From NCBI GenBank assembly GCA_013285465.1, contig CP053449.1, positions 867,540 to 931,539 on the forward strand: DNA of 64,000 nt. Reading direction: 5' to 3'. The notes below the pieces were generated by a model. It was not told where the DNA came from, did not search any database, and was given only the letters and a program-made list of their open reading frames with translations. The stretch is from Pseudomonadota bacterium (GTDB lineage: Bacteria; Pseudomonadota; Alphaproteobacteria; Micavibrionales; CSBR16-224). Both the position numbers and the translations under genes were made by a program. Each line of letters begins with the position of its first letter. Positions within the stretch are counted from its first letter, which is position 1. Positions 37,266 through 45,984 of the stretch are shown one piece after another.

Positions 37266-37937
37266 TTAGGGTTTTCTGCCGCGATTGAGATAGCGGCGCA
37301 TGGCGGCCTGTTTATGACTGCCGGTTTTCTGGCGTTTTTCATTTTGCCATTTCTGCATAATCTCGTCGATTTGCAGAATCGTTTCCACCACGCCCGGCTG
37401 ACTGCTGCCGTGCAGGCGGTCCATCTGCTGCTGCGTCCAGTTTTTCAATGTCGCACCTTTGCCCATCATCGCACCGGCGATGCCGCCGCGATTGTATTCC
37501 ATCGCCAGCAGAACGGGCGGCGTGCCGTCACGGTCGGTTAAATTCGGGTCAGCCCCATGTTCCAGAATAATCTCGACAGCCTTTTTGCTGCCGTGGCGGA
37601 TGGCTTGCAGCAGCGGCGTTTCGCCTGTTTTCGGCTTGCGCAAATTCGGGTCACCGCCGCCTGACATCAGCATTTCCAGCCCCTCATCATCCCTGTGCAA
37701 AATCGCCCAGTGAATGGCGGAACCGCCGAAACTGCTGTGAATATTCGGATCGGCCTTGCGGTCCAACAGGAATTTCATCGCCTTGTGACATTTTGATCCC
37801 GCCATTGCGGACAGCGCGGTGCGGTCGGAATGACCGCGGTCATTAATATCCAGCCCCGCATCCAGCATCGCCTGCGCGCCATCCCAGTCCTCGTCATAGA
37901 GCAGCATAATCAGATTTTCAGTATCCTGTCCGGCCAT
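37266..37937 (-). CDS. Ankyrin-repeat protein
   Basis: About 223 residues with four to five ankyrin repeats: NLIMLLYDEDWDGAQAMLDAG, RTALSAMAGSKCHKAMKFLL, SAIHWAILHRDDEGLEMLMS, GETPLLQAIRHGSKKAVEII and GTPPVLLAMEYNRGGIAG. The C terminus is a basic Lys/Arg/Gln-rich tail. No signal peptide is apparent. A TTGACA...TATTCT promoter lies at 37978-38006 (minus); because that promoter contains the first possible start codon (TTG at 38006), I use the ATG at 37937, whose AGGA is rather distant. A second ankyrin protein is at 46906. Confidence 0.8.
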   Translation of the reverse strand: MAGQDTENLIMLLYDEDWDGAQAMLDAGLDINDRGHSDRTALSAMAGSKCHKAMKFLLDRKADPNIHSSFGGSAIHWAILHRDDEGLEMLMSGGGDPNLRKPKTGETPLLQAIRHGSKKAVEIILEHGADPNLTDRDGTPPVLLAMEYNRGGIAGAMMGKGATLKNWTQQQMDRLHGSSQPGVVETILQIDEIMQKWQNEKRQKTGSHKQAAMRRYLNRGRKP

Positions 37938-37977
37938 GGCGGCGTGTGTTGTCCTTTTGTGAATGGGGTGCGGGGGT

Positions 37978-38006
37978 AGAATAGAAAAATCGCCAAAATA
38001 TGTCAA
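37978..38006 (-). promoter_or_regulatory. Sigma70-type promoter of the ankyrin gene
   Basis: On the minus strand TTGACA (38001-38006), a 17-base spacer and TATTCT (37978-37983). Confidence 0.55.
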
Positions 38007-38057
38007 TGGAATATAATTATTGGCAGTGGGCAGTTTGAAAATAAGTGTTATTTATAG

Positions 38058-38369
38058 CTAATTTCCAGGTATTCTTCTGCGGTAAATTCTCCGCATTTTT
38101 GGGCTGTTTGTGGAAGTCTCGTTGGGGGAGGCTGATTTATTTTTCGACTTTTCGGTAGATTGATATTTTCCCTCACGTAAAGCCACAGAACTAAACAAAT
38201 TGTCTAACTCTATTTTATTCATTGCCACAACTGTTTTCCGATGTCCCTGATTTAAAGAAATCTCAGTATAGTATTCATTTATACGTGTTGTAGATGCTAC
38301 GTCATCGGTATTAATTAGATGATTACCGGTAGGCCAATATCTATGTTTTTTAATGTTTAATATTGCCAT
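38058..38369 (-). CDS. Small AT-rich orphan ORF, hypothetical
   Basis: A 103-residue frame beginning MAILNIKKHRYWPTGNHLIN, with a predicted mixed alpha/beta N-terminal part (to about residue 70) and a Ser/Asn/Lys-rich then Arg-rich C terminus. I do not recognise it. Base composition is much more AT-rich than in flanking genes, and the upstream 240 bases are equally AT-rich and empty. Only a weak GAGG lies upstream. It is close to tRNA-Ala, so it may be the remnant of something inserted. It could be a chance frame. Confidence 0.4.
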   Translation of the reverse strand: MAILNIKKHRYWPTGNHLINTDDVASTTRINEYYTEISLNQGHRKTVVAMNKIELDNLFSSVALREGKYQSTEKSKNKSASPNETSTNSPKMRRIYRRRIPGN

Positions 38370-38611
38370 GATATGTTAGACCTCAGTTACCCCCAGCCAT
38401 AAGCTATGAAAAAATTGTCTCACATATGGAAAATAACGTCAAGGTAAAGTTTTTTTTATATTTAATATCAATGATTTGAACAGAATTAGAACAATAATCT
38501 CAAATCAGTTTTTAATAACAATCTAATTTTTTTCTGTGGCCTCCTCTACATTTCCGTGCAGTGCATATATTTCGTTTCTTTCAGCAACTCATTTTCAGCA
38601 AGGTTTCAGTG

Positions 38612-38657
38612 ATGACCTAATAAAAAAGACCCGTTTAGGGTCTTTTTTATTAGGTCA

Positions 38658-38658
<1 letters not shown>
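38612..38658 (-). terminator. Long perfect-palindrome terminator after tRNA-Ala
   Basis: Two exactly complementary 21-base arms (38612-38632 and 38638-38658) surround a five-base loop. The lower stem is AT-rich and the upper stem is GACCC/GGGTC. On the minus strand it directly follows the tRNA 3' end, sharing one base with it, and carries a T-rich arm, as expected for termination of the tRNA transcript. Confidence 0.75.
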
Positions 38659-38733
<75 letters not shown>

Positions 38734-38801
38734 GTTATAGCGGGAATCTCCAAGTGGCAATCTACAGTTACCGTACGGCGCTGGCAAGCAAAAAATACAC
38801 C

Positions 38802-40847
38802 TTAACGGGAGAACAGCCAGCCTTTGCGCTGCGGCTCATTCCGCGCCAGTTCAACGCGGCGGTCGGCATCATAAGACGGCCATTTCCCTGCCGCGATACT
38901 GCGCAGGCTTTCCGGTGTTTTTCCGGTCAGACGCAGATTGTAAATCCAGTAATTTGCCATCACCTGCTCGGTAAAGACGCGGGTTTCCGCGGCGGGCAGC
39001 ATGGCAAGGAATAACAGCGGGTCATCCCCGAAACCGGAGAGTTTCATCATATTGCCGTGCCAGCGGGCAAGGCGACCCGGCCCTGCATTATAGGAGGCCA
39101 CCAGTTTCAGCAAACTGTCACCGACTTGCGAATATTCCGTCAGCCGCTGGATGTAATCCTGTCCCAGCGTCAAATTATAAACGGGGTCCAGCAGCAAATC
39201 CTGCCCTTCGGATTTGGAGAAAAAGCTGGCGGGTTTCTTGGCGATATAGCTGGCGGTTTTCGGCATCAACTGCATCAGACCCAGCGCACCGGAACGGCTT
39301 TCGACATGCGGATGAAAACGCGATTCCTGCCGGATAAAAGCATGTGCCAATGCGGGGGAGATGTTAAAACCGCCCTCCGGTTGCCACGGTGACAGCGGAT
39401 ACAGCGCATTATCGTAAAGCTGTCCATTCGCCCGCTTGACCGAGCTGGCAAGCTGCATCGACAATCCCGGCATATCATAAAGATTGGCCAAGACGAACAG
39501 CGCCTCTTTCAATTGGCTGCCGCTGTTTTGCAATTGCACGGTTTGCAGCTCTTCAGTGGCCAGCGCGGATTGTCCGGCATCCAGCAGCGCAATGGCGCGG
39601 CGGCCTGTGGCGCTGTCCAGCACCGGCAGCACATGCGCGGCCTCATCCTGCACAGGCAGCGACCAGTCGAATTGATATTTTTTCACGCCCAGCGATTGCC
39701 GCGCGATCAGCCCGTAAAAACTGCGCGGATACTGGGCGGATAATTTCAGCCACAGTGCGGAAACGCGCGGATTGCCCGCCCGCAGAGCGGAACGTGCCGC
39801 CCAATAGGAGGAGGACGCCTTCATCGCGCGGGAACTGCGCTGCGATTCCGCCGTGCGGGCAAAATATCCCGTAGCGGCATCGTAATCTTTCTCCAGCCAT
39901 GCCGTTAATCCGGCAATCCATCCCGCCATCGGCGCATTGCGACCGGAGCGCTCGGCTGCCGCAACGGCAAGCGGCGCGGCTTTGTCAAACAGCTGCAGAT
40001 AAAAATAGGCGGCGGCGATATCGGCCTGCAAAATATCATATTCCGCATTATCCATCAGCGCTTTGGCCGGGCTGCTTTCCAGCTTTTTCAAGGCGGCGCT
40101 GGGCGCATCGCGTGACAGTAGGGAAGAAATCTGCCGTTGCAAATCGCGCACATCGCGCTCCTGCGCGTTGCTGCGTCTTTTTGTGCTTTTATAGGCGCGG
40201 GTCGCATAGGCACTGTCGACAATAACCTGATGCGCCAGCGTTTTTTTGTTTTGCGGTTTTTTGAAACCGTCCGTGCCGAATTTACGTTTGGCAAGGCGGT
40301 AAATATCACCGGCAACGGCATAATGCCCATAGGCGTCAAGCCATCCCGCCAGCTCGTCGCGCGTCGTGATATAGCGCGGATGCATATAACGCTGATAGGT
40401 CAGATAACCCAGCAGACGCAAATCGGCAAGAGCGGCAATCTGCGCATCCGCCTGATCCCAGTCGCCGCGCGATTGCAGGTTGAAAATCTTGCGGTACAGC
40501 TCTTTATCACTGTCTGACAGGCGGGTTTTCGGGTCTTTGGGAAGCGGTTTCTGTGCAGGCGGGGCGGTTTCAAAGATGTCGGCAAAACTGATTTCATGTT
40601 CATGCACGATCACGCCCTGACCGTCATCAGGCTTGGCGGCGGCATTTTGCGGCTTGCGTGCGGGCACGACGGTTGCGGTTTTGTCCGTGCTATCTGCGAC
40701 AGGGGCAGGGCGGGGCGCAATCGCCGACCAGAAATTCTGGAACAAACCGCCCTTCGTATCGCCGTCACCCGCATGGGCGGGGGCGGAGAGGAAAAGCACG
40801 AATGCGGCAATCGCGGCGGCTTTTTGCAAGGCAGTTGTTTTCATCAT
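38802..40847 (-). CDS. slt: Soluble lytic murein transglycosylase
   Basis: Periplasmic enzyme cleaving glycan strands with formation of 1,6-anhydro ends. Signal peptide (MMKTTALQKAAAIAAFVLFL..., ending PAHA), a long superhelical TPR-like region (about 95-510), then the C-terminal SLT domain with the catalytic Glu in FIRQESRFHPHV, SGALGLMQLMPKTASY and VASYNAGPGR. The frame is open to 40943, but that region is a terminator hairpin for the upstream gene, so I start at the first of two adjacent ATG codons at 40847, before the signal peptide. About 681 residues. Confidence 0.92.
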   Translation of the reverse strand: MMKTTALQKAAAIAAFVLFLSAPAHAGDGDTKGGLFQNFWSAIAPRPAPVADSTDKTATVVPARKPQNAAAKPDDGQGVIVHEHEISFADIFETAPPAQKPLPKDPKTRLSDSDKELYRKIFNLQSRGDWDQADAQIAALADLRLLGYLTYQRYMHPRYITTRDELAGWLDAYGHYAVAGDIYRLAKRKFGTDGFKKPQNKKTLAHQVIVDSAYATRAYKSTKRRSNAQERDVRDLQRQISSLLSRDAPSAALKKLESSPAKALMDNAEYDILQADIAAAYFYLQLFDKAAPLAVAAAERSGRNAPMAGWIAGLTAWLEKDYDAATGYFARTAESQRSSRAMKASSSYWAARSALRAGNPRVSALWLKLSAQYPRSFYGLIARQSLGVKKYQFDWSLPVQDEAAHVLPVLDSATGRRAIALLDAGQSALATEELQTVQLQNSGSQLKEALFVLANLYDMPGLSMQLASSVKRANGQLYDNALYPLSPWQPEGGFNISPALAHAFIRQESRFHPHVESRSGALGLMQLMPKTASYIAKKPASFFSKSEGQDLLLDPVYNLTLGQDYIQRLTEYSQVGDSLLKLVASYNAGPGRLARWHGNMMKLSGFGDDPLLFLAMLPAAETRVFTEQVMANYWIYNLRLTGKTPESLRSIAAGKWPSYDADRRVELARNEPQRKGWLFSR

Positions 40848-40893
40848 CTGTTGAATCGCCGCTCTTTGCAGAACAGCGCACTCCTTGGATTTA

Positions 40894-40940
40894 GAAAAAG
40901 AAACAGGCAGTACGATAATACTATCATAAACTGCCTGTTT
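40894..40940 (-). terminator. Rho-independent terminator of the gene at 40978
   Basis: AAACAGGCAGT (40901-40911) pairs perfectly with ACTGCCTGTTT (40930-40940), loop 18 bases. On the minus strand the stem is followed by a T-rich run. Confidence 0.7.
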
Positions 40941-40977
40941 CAAACTTTAACGCAGCAAAGCCGCGTCTAAATATATA

Positions 40978-41778
40978 TTAGCCCCGTTTCGGGCCGTTAC
41001 CGAATTTGCTCTTATTTGCTTTATCGCTTTTCAGAGCTTTTTCAACAACATCGCGGACTTCCGTTTTCAGATCGGTTGTCGGCGCGGTTTTGTCGTTTGC
41101 CAGTTTTTTCTCGACATGTTTGATGCCTGCATCCAGAACACCGTCAAAAATGTCAGCCAGCGTTTTCGGCGCGGGCAGTTTACCTGTTGCTTGGTGCGTC
41201 AGGGATTTGATGGCTTCCGGAGAAACATTGCGTGCCAGAGCTTCGATCATGTCACCGGCATCATTTGTCGGCAGATCGGAGAAGCTGTCGCGGATTTCCT
41301 GCGCCAGTTGCTCTTCATCCATTTGGCTGACATTTTTCAGAACCGGCTCAAGGCCTTTCATCAGCAGTTTTGTCGCAAAACGCTGCGGACCGGCCATTTT
41401 GTCAACGCCGTCTTCCAGTTTGTCCGTCAAGCTTTCCAGCTGACCGGCCTGGTCGAGTTGTTTCAGCATGCGTGCCAGTTGCAGAGACTGTTCTTCGGTC
41501 GTGAAACCGGCTGTGAACTGCTCAAGAATCTCGCCGACTTTATCGCCATTGACGTTGCGGGCCAGATCGCTGATTTGTTTCGCGATTTTCGGGTTGTCCA
41601 GCAGCGCGTATGTGTTTTGCACAAAACGCTCGATGGTTTCGCCTGAAACTTCGTTTTTCAGCTGCTCAAGACCCGTGCGGGCTGCTTTGGCAACGGCTTG
41701 TTTGCCTTTTTCGGTGCCTTTTTGCGTCATGTCACCGATATTTTCTTTGATAAACTTTTTAATCTTGTCAAAATCCAT
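40978..41778 (-). CDS. All-helical protein of unknown function
   Basis: A 266-residue protein with no signal peptide or membrane helix and almost entirely helical, charged sequence (MDFDKIKKFIKENIGDM...). It has repeated amphipathic stretches such as TIERFVQNTYALLDNPKIAKQ, KVGEILEQFTAGFTTEEQS and MIEALARNVSPEAIKSLTHQ, which may be degenerate repeats of a helical hairpin. AAGGAG lies ahead of the ATG, a good promoter (41882-41910) upstream and a strong terminator downstream, so it is a well-formed single-gene unit. I do not recognise the family. Confidence 0.75.
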   Translation of the reverse strand: MDFDKIKKFIKENIGDMTQKGTEKGKQAVAKAARTGLEQLKNEVSGETIERFVQNTYALLDNPKIAKQISDLARNVNGDKVGEILEQFTAGFTTEEQSLQLARMLKQLDQAGQLESLTDKLEDGVDKMAGPQRFATKLLMKGLEPVLKNVSQMDEEQLAQEIRDSFSDLPTNDAGDMIEALARNVSPEAIKSLTHQATGKLPAPKTLADIFDGVLDAGIKHVEKKLANDKTAPTTDLKTEVRDVVEKALKSDKANKSKFGNGPKRG

Positions 41779-41881
41779 TGTGAAACTCTCCTTCTCTCAA
41801 ATTACTGACGAATGGCGGGAAACAGCTGTAATTGCCATTTTTTTCCGCATATCGCCTTTGTCATTTCCGACAGTATGCCAA

Positions 41882-41910
41882 GGTATAATGGAAAAAATAT
41901 ACCGTGTCAA
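41882..41910 (-). promoter_or_regulatory. Sigma70-type promoter of the helical-protein gene
   Basis: On the minus strand TTGACA (41905-41910), 17 bases, TATACC (41882-41887). Confidence 0.55.
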
Positions 41911-41941
41911 TAAAACTTTTATGTAATTCCTTGCCGGGGGC

Positions 41942-42481
41942 TTATGCCTGTGCGCCCTGTTTGCCGTTTTCGCCTGCGGCCTCGCTTTCAGCCTTTTGCT
42001 GCTGCAAACGCTGGACATAAACAGCCTCGAAATTGATCGGCTGGATATATAGCGGCGGGTATCCGCCCTGAATGGAGGCTTTGGCGATGATTTCACGCGC
42101 AAAGGGGAACATCAGTTTGGGAATTTCGACCATCAGGATCGGTTCGATATTCTCTTTCGGCACATGCGGGGCAACGGAAAGCGCCGCCGCATAAGCCAGC
42201 TCGACAATAAAGGCGGTTTTGTTATGTTCTTTGTTTTGCGCTTCAATGCGGAACATCAGCGCAACTTCAAAGGCGTTCTCCGTGTCCTGCGCGTCTTTCA
42301 GCGGGCGGTACTGGATATTGACCTGAACCTGCGTTTCCGGCGCGCCCCAGTTGCTGAGCAGGCTTTCCGGGCTGTTCGGGTTTTCAAAAGACAGGTCTTT
42401 GATATATTGTGCATAAATCTGAATCGGCGCCATATTGGCATCGCCATTGGGTTGCGTGTTCTGGGGGGTCTGGTCGGTCAT
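41942..42481 (-). CDS. secB: Protein-export chaperone SecB
   Basis: Cytosolic tetrameric chaperone that holds preproteins unfolded and passes them to SecA. The family core is clear: IYAQYIKDLSFENPNSPES, VALMFRIEAQNKEHNKTAF and EIPKLMFPFAREIIAKAS followed by GGYPPLYIQPINF. The 179 residues include a Gln/Ala/Gly-rich tail after the core. AGGAGAGG lies before the start. It stands next to fxsA and timA, as in many alphaproteobacteria. Confidence 0.95.
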   Translation of the reverse strand: MTDQTPQNTQPNGDANMAPIQIYAQYIKDLSFENPNSPESLLSNWGAPETQVQVNIQYRPLKDAQDTENAFEVALMFRIEAQNKEHNKTAFIVELAYAAALSVAPHVPKENIEPILMVEIPKLMFPFAREIIAKASIQGGYPPLYIQPINFEAVYVQRLQQQKAESEAAGENGKQGAQA

Positions 42482-42567
42482 AAGCCTCTCCTTATTTTAT
42501 CTTTTCGTCTCATTTTGTTTGAAAATTCGCGCCATCCTAACGCAGCAGGGCATAAATATCCACCGCT

Positions 42568-43065
42568 TTATTCTTTTCCGCCCTTGTCTTCGGTAATGTC
42601 CTTATATTCGGCATCAATTGTTTGCGGCGGCTGTGTGGAACCCGAACGGCGCGACTTCTTGCGCGTTTCCGTATAGAAAATCCGCGTTCCTTCCTTTCTG
42701 TGCGAATCCTGCTTCCCGTCACCGGCAGAGTTGGCAGGATAAAGCAGATGGCGCACCGGCGGCAGCAATAGCAGCAGCCCCGCAGCATCGCTGATAAAAC
42801 CCGGCAGCAGCAGCAAAAGCCCGGCCATCAGCATGAAAAAGCCGTCATAAATGCCTTCCAGCAGGGATTCATTCTTTTCAAGCCGTTCGCGGATGACGGC
42901 GGCGGTATTGCCGCTTTGCGTCCGCAGTACGGTCATGCCCAGCATGGTGGTCAGGACGCAGAGCAGAATGGCGGTTAATGTGCCGACCCCTTTGGAGACT
43001 TCGACAAAGACGACAATTTCCGTTACAATAACGGTAATAGTGGCAATCAGAACGAAAAACGGCAT
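42568..43065 (-). CDS. fxsA: FxsA family membrane protein
   Basis: A 165-residue cytoplasmic-membrane protein with about three to four helices (4-22, 28-47, 75-105) followed by a hydrophilic tail of about 55 residues. TEIVVFVEVSKGVGTLTAIL and MLMAGLLLLLPGFISDAAG are characteristic of the family (named for phage exclusion suppression in E. coli). The RBS lies within a palindrome (43072-43087). It is divergent from the TIM44-like gene. Confidence 0.9.
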   Translation of the reverse strand: MPFFVLIATITVIVTEIVVFVEVSKGVGTLTAILLCVLTTMLGMTVLRTQSGNTAAVIRERLEKNESLLEGIYDGFFMLMAGLLLLLPGFISDAAGLLLLLPPVRHLLYPANSAGDGKQDSHRKEGTRIFYTETRKKSRRSGSTQPPQTIDAEYKDITEDKGGKE

Positions 43066-43071
43066 TTTTAT

Positions 43072-43087
43072 ATTCCTTTTAAGGAAT
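43072..43087 (-). promoter_or_regulatory. Palindrome containing the fxsA ribosome binding site
   Basis: ATTCCTT-tt-AAGGAAT is a perfect inverted repeat. On the minus strand its second arm is the AAGGA that precedes the fxsA ATG, so the hairpin could hide the ribosome binding site. It is AT-rich and thus only weakly stable. Confidence 0.35.
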
Positions 43088-43184
43088 TTTTAGTAATCTT
43101 CATGGATTCTTTATTTTTATATAGTAGTATTGTAGAAAGTGTTGTAGCACCTCAACGGAAACACCTACAAGGAGTTTTTCCCAA

Positions 43185-43910
43185 GTGACATTAGATATCG
43201 TACTCTTCGCGCTGGTAGCGGCTTTTCTGGTACACCGCCTGCGTTCTTTGCTGGGCACCCGCCACGGTGACGAGCGGCAGCGGCCGAACCCGTTCGCCTC
43301 GTCTTCTCAGGCGCATACCGAAGAGGAAAGGGAAAAAAGCTACGAATTCCGTGCGGAAGAGGATGAAATGCAGCAACCTTCCGAGCCTGTGCAAGAGCAA
43401 ACGCCGCCGCTGGATACGGCAAGCATTATTGCCGACGGGCTGATTGCGAAAGATGAAGAATTGCTGGCCTCGCTGACGGAGATCGCCTCCGCCGACGCCT
43501 CATTTGATGTCTATCATTTTGCCGAAGGCGCACAATACGCCTTTGACGTTATTCTGGACGCTTATGCAGATGGCGATCTGGAAACGCTTGAACCCTTGCT
43601 GAGCCAGAAGCTGTTTGAAGATTTCGAAACGGCCATCCGCAAGCGTGAAAAAGACGGCTTGTCGATCGAACTCGCGGTCAAGGATATCAAATCCATGCAG
43701 ATTGTTGCGGCGCGTCTGGCCGGAACCATGGCCTATATCACGGTTGATTACGCGGTCGAAGAAAAACAGATTCTGCGCGATGCCAAAGGCAAAGAGGTCA
43801 AAGGCAAAACGGATGCAAAAGTCAAAAAAATGCACGATGTCTGGACCTTTGCCCGCGATATCCGCTCTGTCGATCCGGCATGGATGCTGATCGAGACCCG
43901 CGCGGGTTAG
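43185..43910 (+). CDS. TIM44-like domain protein (TimA type)
   Basis: A 241-residue protein with an N-terminal hydrophobic anchor (2-17), a Glu/Gln/Pro-rich linker (25-75), and a Tim44-like domain (about 95-240) containing ADASFDVYHFAEGAQYAFDV and FEDFETAIRKREKDG. In alphaproteobacteria this protein is membrane-associated and related to the mitochondrial import motor subunit Tim44. It starts with GTG behind AAGGAG. MltA follows 100 bases downstream, the usual order. Confidence 0.9.
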   Translation: MTLDIVLFALVAAFLVHRLRSLLGTRHGDERQRPNPFASSSQAHTEEEREKSYEFRAEEDEMQQPSEPVQEQTPPLDTASIIADGLIAKDEELLASLTEIASADASFDVYHFAEGAQYAFDVILDAYADGDLETLEPLLSQKLFEDFETAIRKREKDGLSIELAVKDIKSMQIVAARLAGTMAYITVDYAVEEKQILRDAKGKEVKGKTDAKVKKMHDVWTFARDIRSVDPAWMLIETRAG

Positions 43911-44010
43911 TCTTCGCGTATTTTCCATTTATCCTACACTTTCAAAGCCGCCCGCTTTATGATGGGATCTGAAAAGATTTCACGGTCATCAGCGAGGGGG
44001 CTTTCTGCTC

Positions 44011-45306
44011 ATGTTGAAAAAAATTGCGGCTTTGATGTTCTGCCTGTCACTCTTATCGGCTTGTGCCGCTGACGGTGAGAAAAAGAAAGACGGTCCGTCG
44101 GATATTCCGTCTCCCGCACTGGAGTACCAGTTTCTGGTTGATGTGCCGGGCTGGCAGCAGGATGATCACAAGGCGGCATTTCATGCCTTTCAGCGCAGCT
44201 GCGCAAGGCTGGCCCGTAAGGAAAGCGGGATAAAAGAGCCGGTGAAAGACAGCGGCATCGCCGGAACATATGAAGACTGGCAGGCGGTCTGCAATGTCGC
44301 GGCGACAATCGATCCCGCAGAAGGCGCGGCAGCACGCCGTTTTTTTGAACAATGGTTCACCGCCTATCTGGTACGCGATGCGGAAAATGAAAAAAGCGAC
44401 GGGCTTTTTACCGGATATTACGAACCGCTGCTGCATGGCAGTCTGGAGAAAACCGACCGTTATCATGTGCCGCTCTATAAAAAGCCGGATGATTTGATCG
44501 AGGTCAATCTCGGTGCCTTTCGTGCCACGCTGAAGGGCCAGAATATTGCGGGGCGCGTTGAAAAAGGACGGCTTGTCCCCTATCACGACCGCGCGGAAAT
44601 CGGCAAAGGGGCGCTGGCGAAAAAGGGGGAAGTCCTGCTTTGGGTTGATGATCCGGTGCAGGCGTTTTTTCTGCATATACAAGGATCGGGGCGGGTGAAA
44701 TTTGAAGACGGCACGGAAATGCGCGTCGGCTATGCCGGACAAAACGGCCATGTCTATTACGCGATTGGCAAATATCTGGTGGAAAACGGCACATTGCCGA
44801 AAGAAAAAGTGACAATGCCTGCCATCCGCGATTACCTTGCCGCACATCCGGACGAGGCGGAGATGGTGATGAACAAAAACGCCTCCTATATCTTTTTTCG
44901 CGAATTGGAAGGGGCGGACGGTCCGCTGGGAGCGGAAGGCGTTGCGCTGACGGAAGGCCGCAGCCTTGCGGTGGATCGCCGTATTTTCCCTTATGGCATG
45001 CCGGTCTGGCTGGATCTGGATGGCGTATTTGATTCGGAAAAACGTATTCGCCGCCTTGTTGTGGCGCAGGATACCGGCGGTGCGATCCGCGGCACGGTAC
45101 GCGGTGATGTTTTCTGGGGCTATGGCGCAGAGGCCGAAAACAATGCCGGCCACATGAAAAGCCGCGGACGTTACTGGGTGCTGCTGCCGCGCTTTGTGAC
45201 AATCCCTGACACGCTGGCTTGGGAGAAGCGGGAGCAGGGCTTTTTCAAAACGCTCTGGGCCAAAATTCCGCGCCCGTCTTTCCTGATGGCCTCCGCCAAA
45301 GATTAG
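44011..45306 (+). CDS. mltA: Membrane-bound lytic murein transglycosylase A
   Basis: A 431-residue lipoprotein. The lipobox LLSAC (Cys18) follows a short signal. The MltA barrel includes FTGYYEPLLHGS and FFLHIQGSGRVKFEDG, and the C-terminal 3D domain has VVAQDTGGAIRGTVRGDVFWG with the catalytic Asp. It cleaves peptidoglycan with 1,6-anhydro products. The position after the TIM44-like gene is conserved in alphaproteobacteria. GAGGGG lies upstream of the ATG. Confidence 0.95.
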   Translation: MLKKIAALMFCLSLLSACAADGEKKKDGPSDIPSPALEYQFLVDVPGWQQDDHKAAFHAFQRSCARLARKESGIKEPVKDSGIAGTYEDWQAVCNVAATIDPAEGAAARRFFEQWFTAYLVRDAENEKSDGLFTGYYEPLLHGSLEKTDRYHVPLYKKPDDLIEVNLGAFRATLKGQNIAGRVEKGRLVPYHDRAEIGKGALAKKGEVLLWVDDPVQAFFLHIQGSGRVKFEDGTEMRVGYAGQNGHVYYAIGKYLVENGTLPKEKVTMPAIRDYLAAHPDEAEMVMNKNASYIFFRELEGADGPLGAEGVALTEGRSLAVDRRIFPYGMPVWLDLDGVFDSEKRIRRLVVAQDTGGAIRGTVRGDVFWGYGAEAENNAGHMKSRGRYWVLLPRFVTIPDTLAWEKREQGFFKTLWAKIPRPSFLMASAKD

Positions 45307-45317
45307 CCCGGATTGCA

Positions 45318-45346
45318 TTGACATAATGCTATAATTATGTTATTTC
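45318..45346 (+). promoter_or_regulatory. Candidate promoter for the gene at 45388
   Basis: TTGACA (45318-45323), 17 bases, TATTTC (45341-45346). The -10 is poor; a TATAAT at 45329-45334 is too close to this -35 to pair with it. Confidence 0.35.
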
Positions 45347-45387
45347 ATAAAGTGTTCAAGACATTTTATGAAAGGATTCCGCAGGCG

Positions 45388-45981
45388 ATGGAAATCGACA
45401 AGACGCAGCTGAAATATAAATTTTCCAAGGCCAAACACGGCGCGGCAAACGCAATCGTGAAACATCCTGTCATGTTTATCGGTGCCTTCTGCACGGTGAT
45501 GATAGGGACGTCCATTACCGAATCCGTTCTAAAAGCCGATCTGGATCAGCAAACGACCGAACAAACCGCCGTTGTGCAGCAGCAATTGCAGCAGCAATTC
45601 GCGTTACTGGCCGAGGCACCGGAAGATCAGGATCGCCAGCGCAGCTATCTGGAGAATCTGTTTCAGGCCGAAGACCTCTCTGAAAAACAGACCTATGACA
45701 TGATGCGTGAATTTGAAAAAACTTACACACATACGGAACGCGTGCTGGATTATGATATCGGCAATATCGGCGATCTGCGCGAATCCCGCGCCGAAGTCGG
45801 CACGGACGATATGAAGCAGCTGGCCGATTACAATAATGACAAAAGCACGGATGAGAAAATCGTCGGCGGCGTTTATGATTTCGTGATTTTCCCGCTCTGG
45901 ATTTTGCTGTGCATGAACGGTCTCAGCGGTTTCCGTGCCGCAGCGCGCAACAAACCGAAAAACCCGATTTATAAACACTGA
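45388..45981 (+). CDS. Two-anchor envelope protein, lineage-specific family member 3
   Basis: About 197 residues. It has a basic start, a transmembrane helix (about 30-48, VMFIGAFCTVMIGTSITES), a Gln-rich helical part (QQQLQQQFALL), then AEDLSEKQTYDMMREFEKTY, matching the LSE...L/M...F pattern of the proteins at 26608 and 27377, and finally VYDFVIFPLWILLCMNGLSG as a second hydrophobic segment followed by a basic tail. The ATG at 45388 is preferred to the one at 45337 because an AGG precedes it and the candidate promoter would start transcription after the first ATG. Function unknown. Confidence 0.65.
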   Translation: MEIDKTQLKYKFSKAKHGAANAIVKHPVMFIGAFCTVMIGTSITESVLKADLDQQTTEQTAVVQQQLQQQFALLAEAPEDQDRQRSYLENLFQAEDLSEKQTYDMMREFEKTYTHTERVLDYDIGNIGDLRESRAEVGTDDMKQLADYNNDKSTDEKIVGGVYDFVIFPLWILLCMNGLSGFRAAARNKPKNPIYKH

Positions 45982-45984
45982 TGA

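Noticed and set aside
44053-45324. A 423-codon open frame on the minus strand
   Set aside because: Antisense to mltA, which has clear domain motifs.
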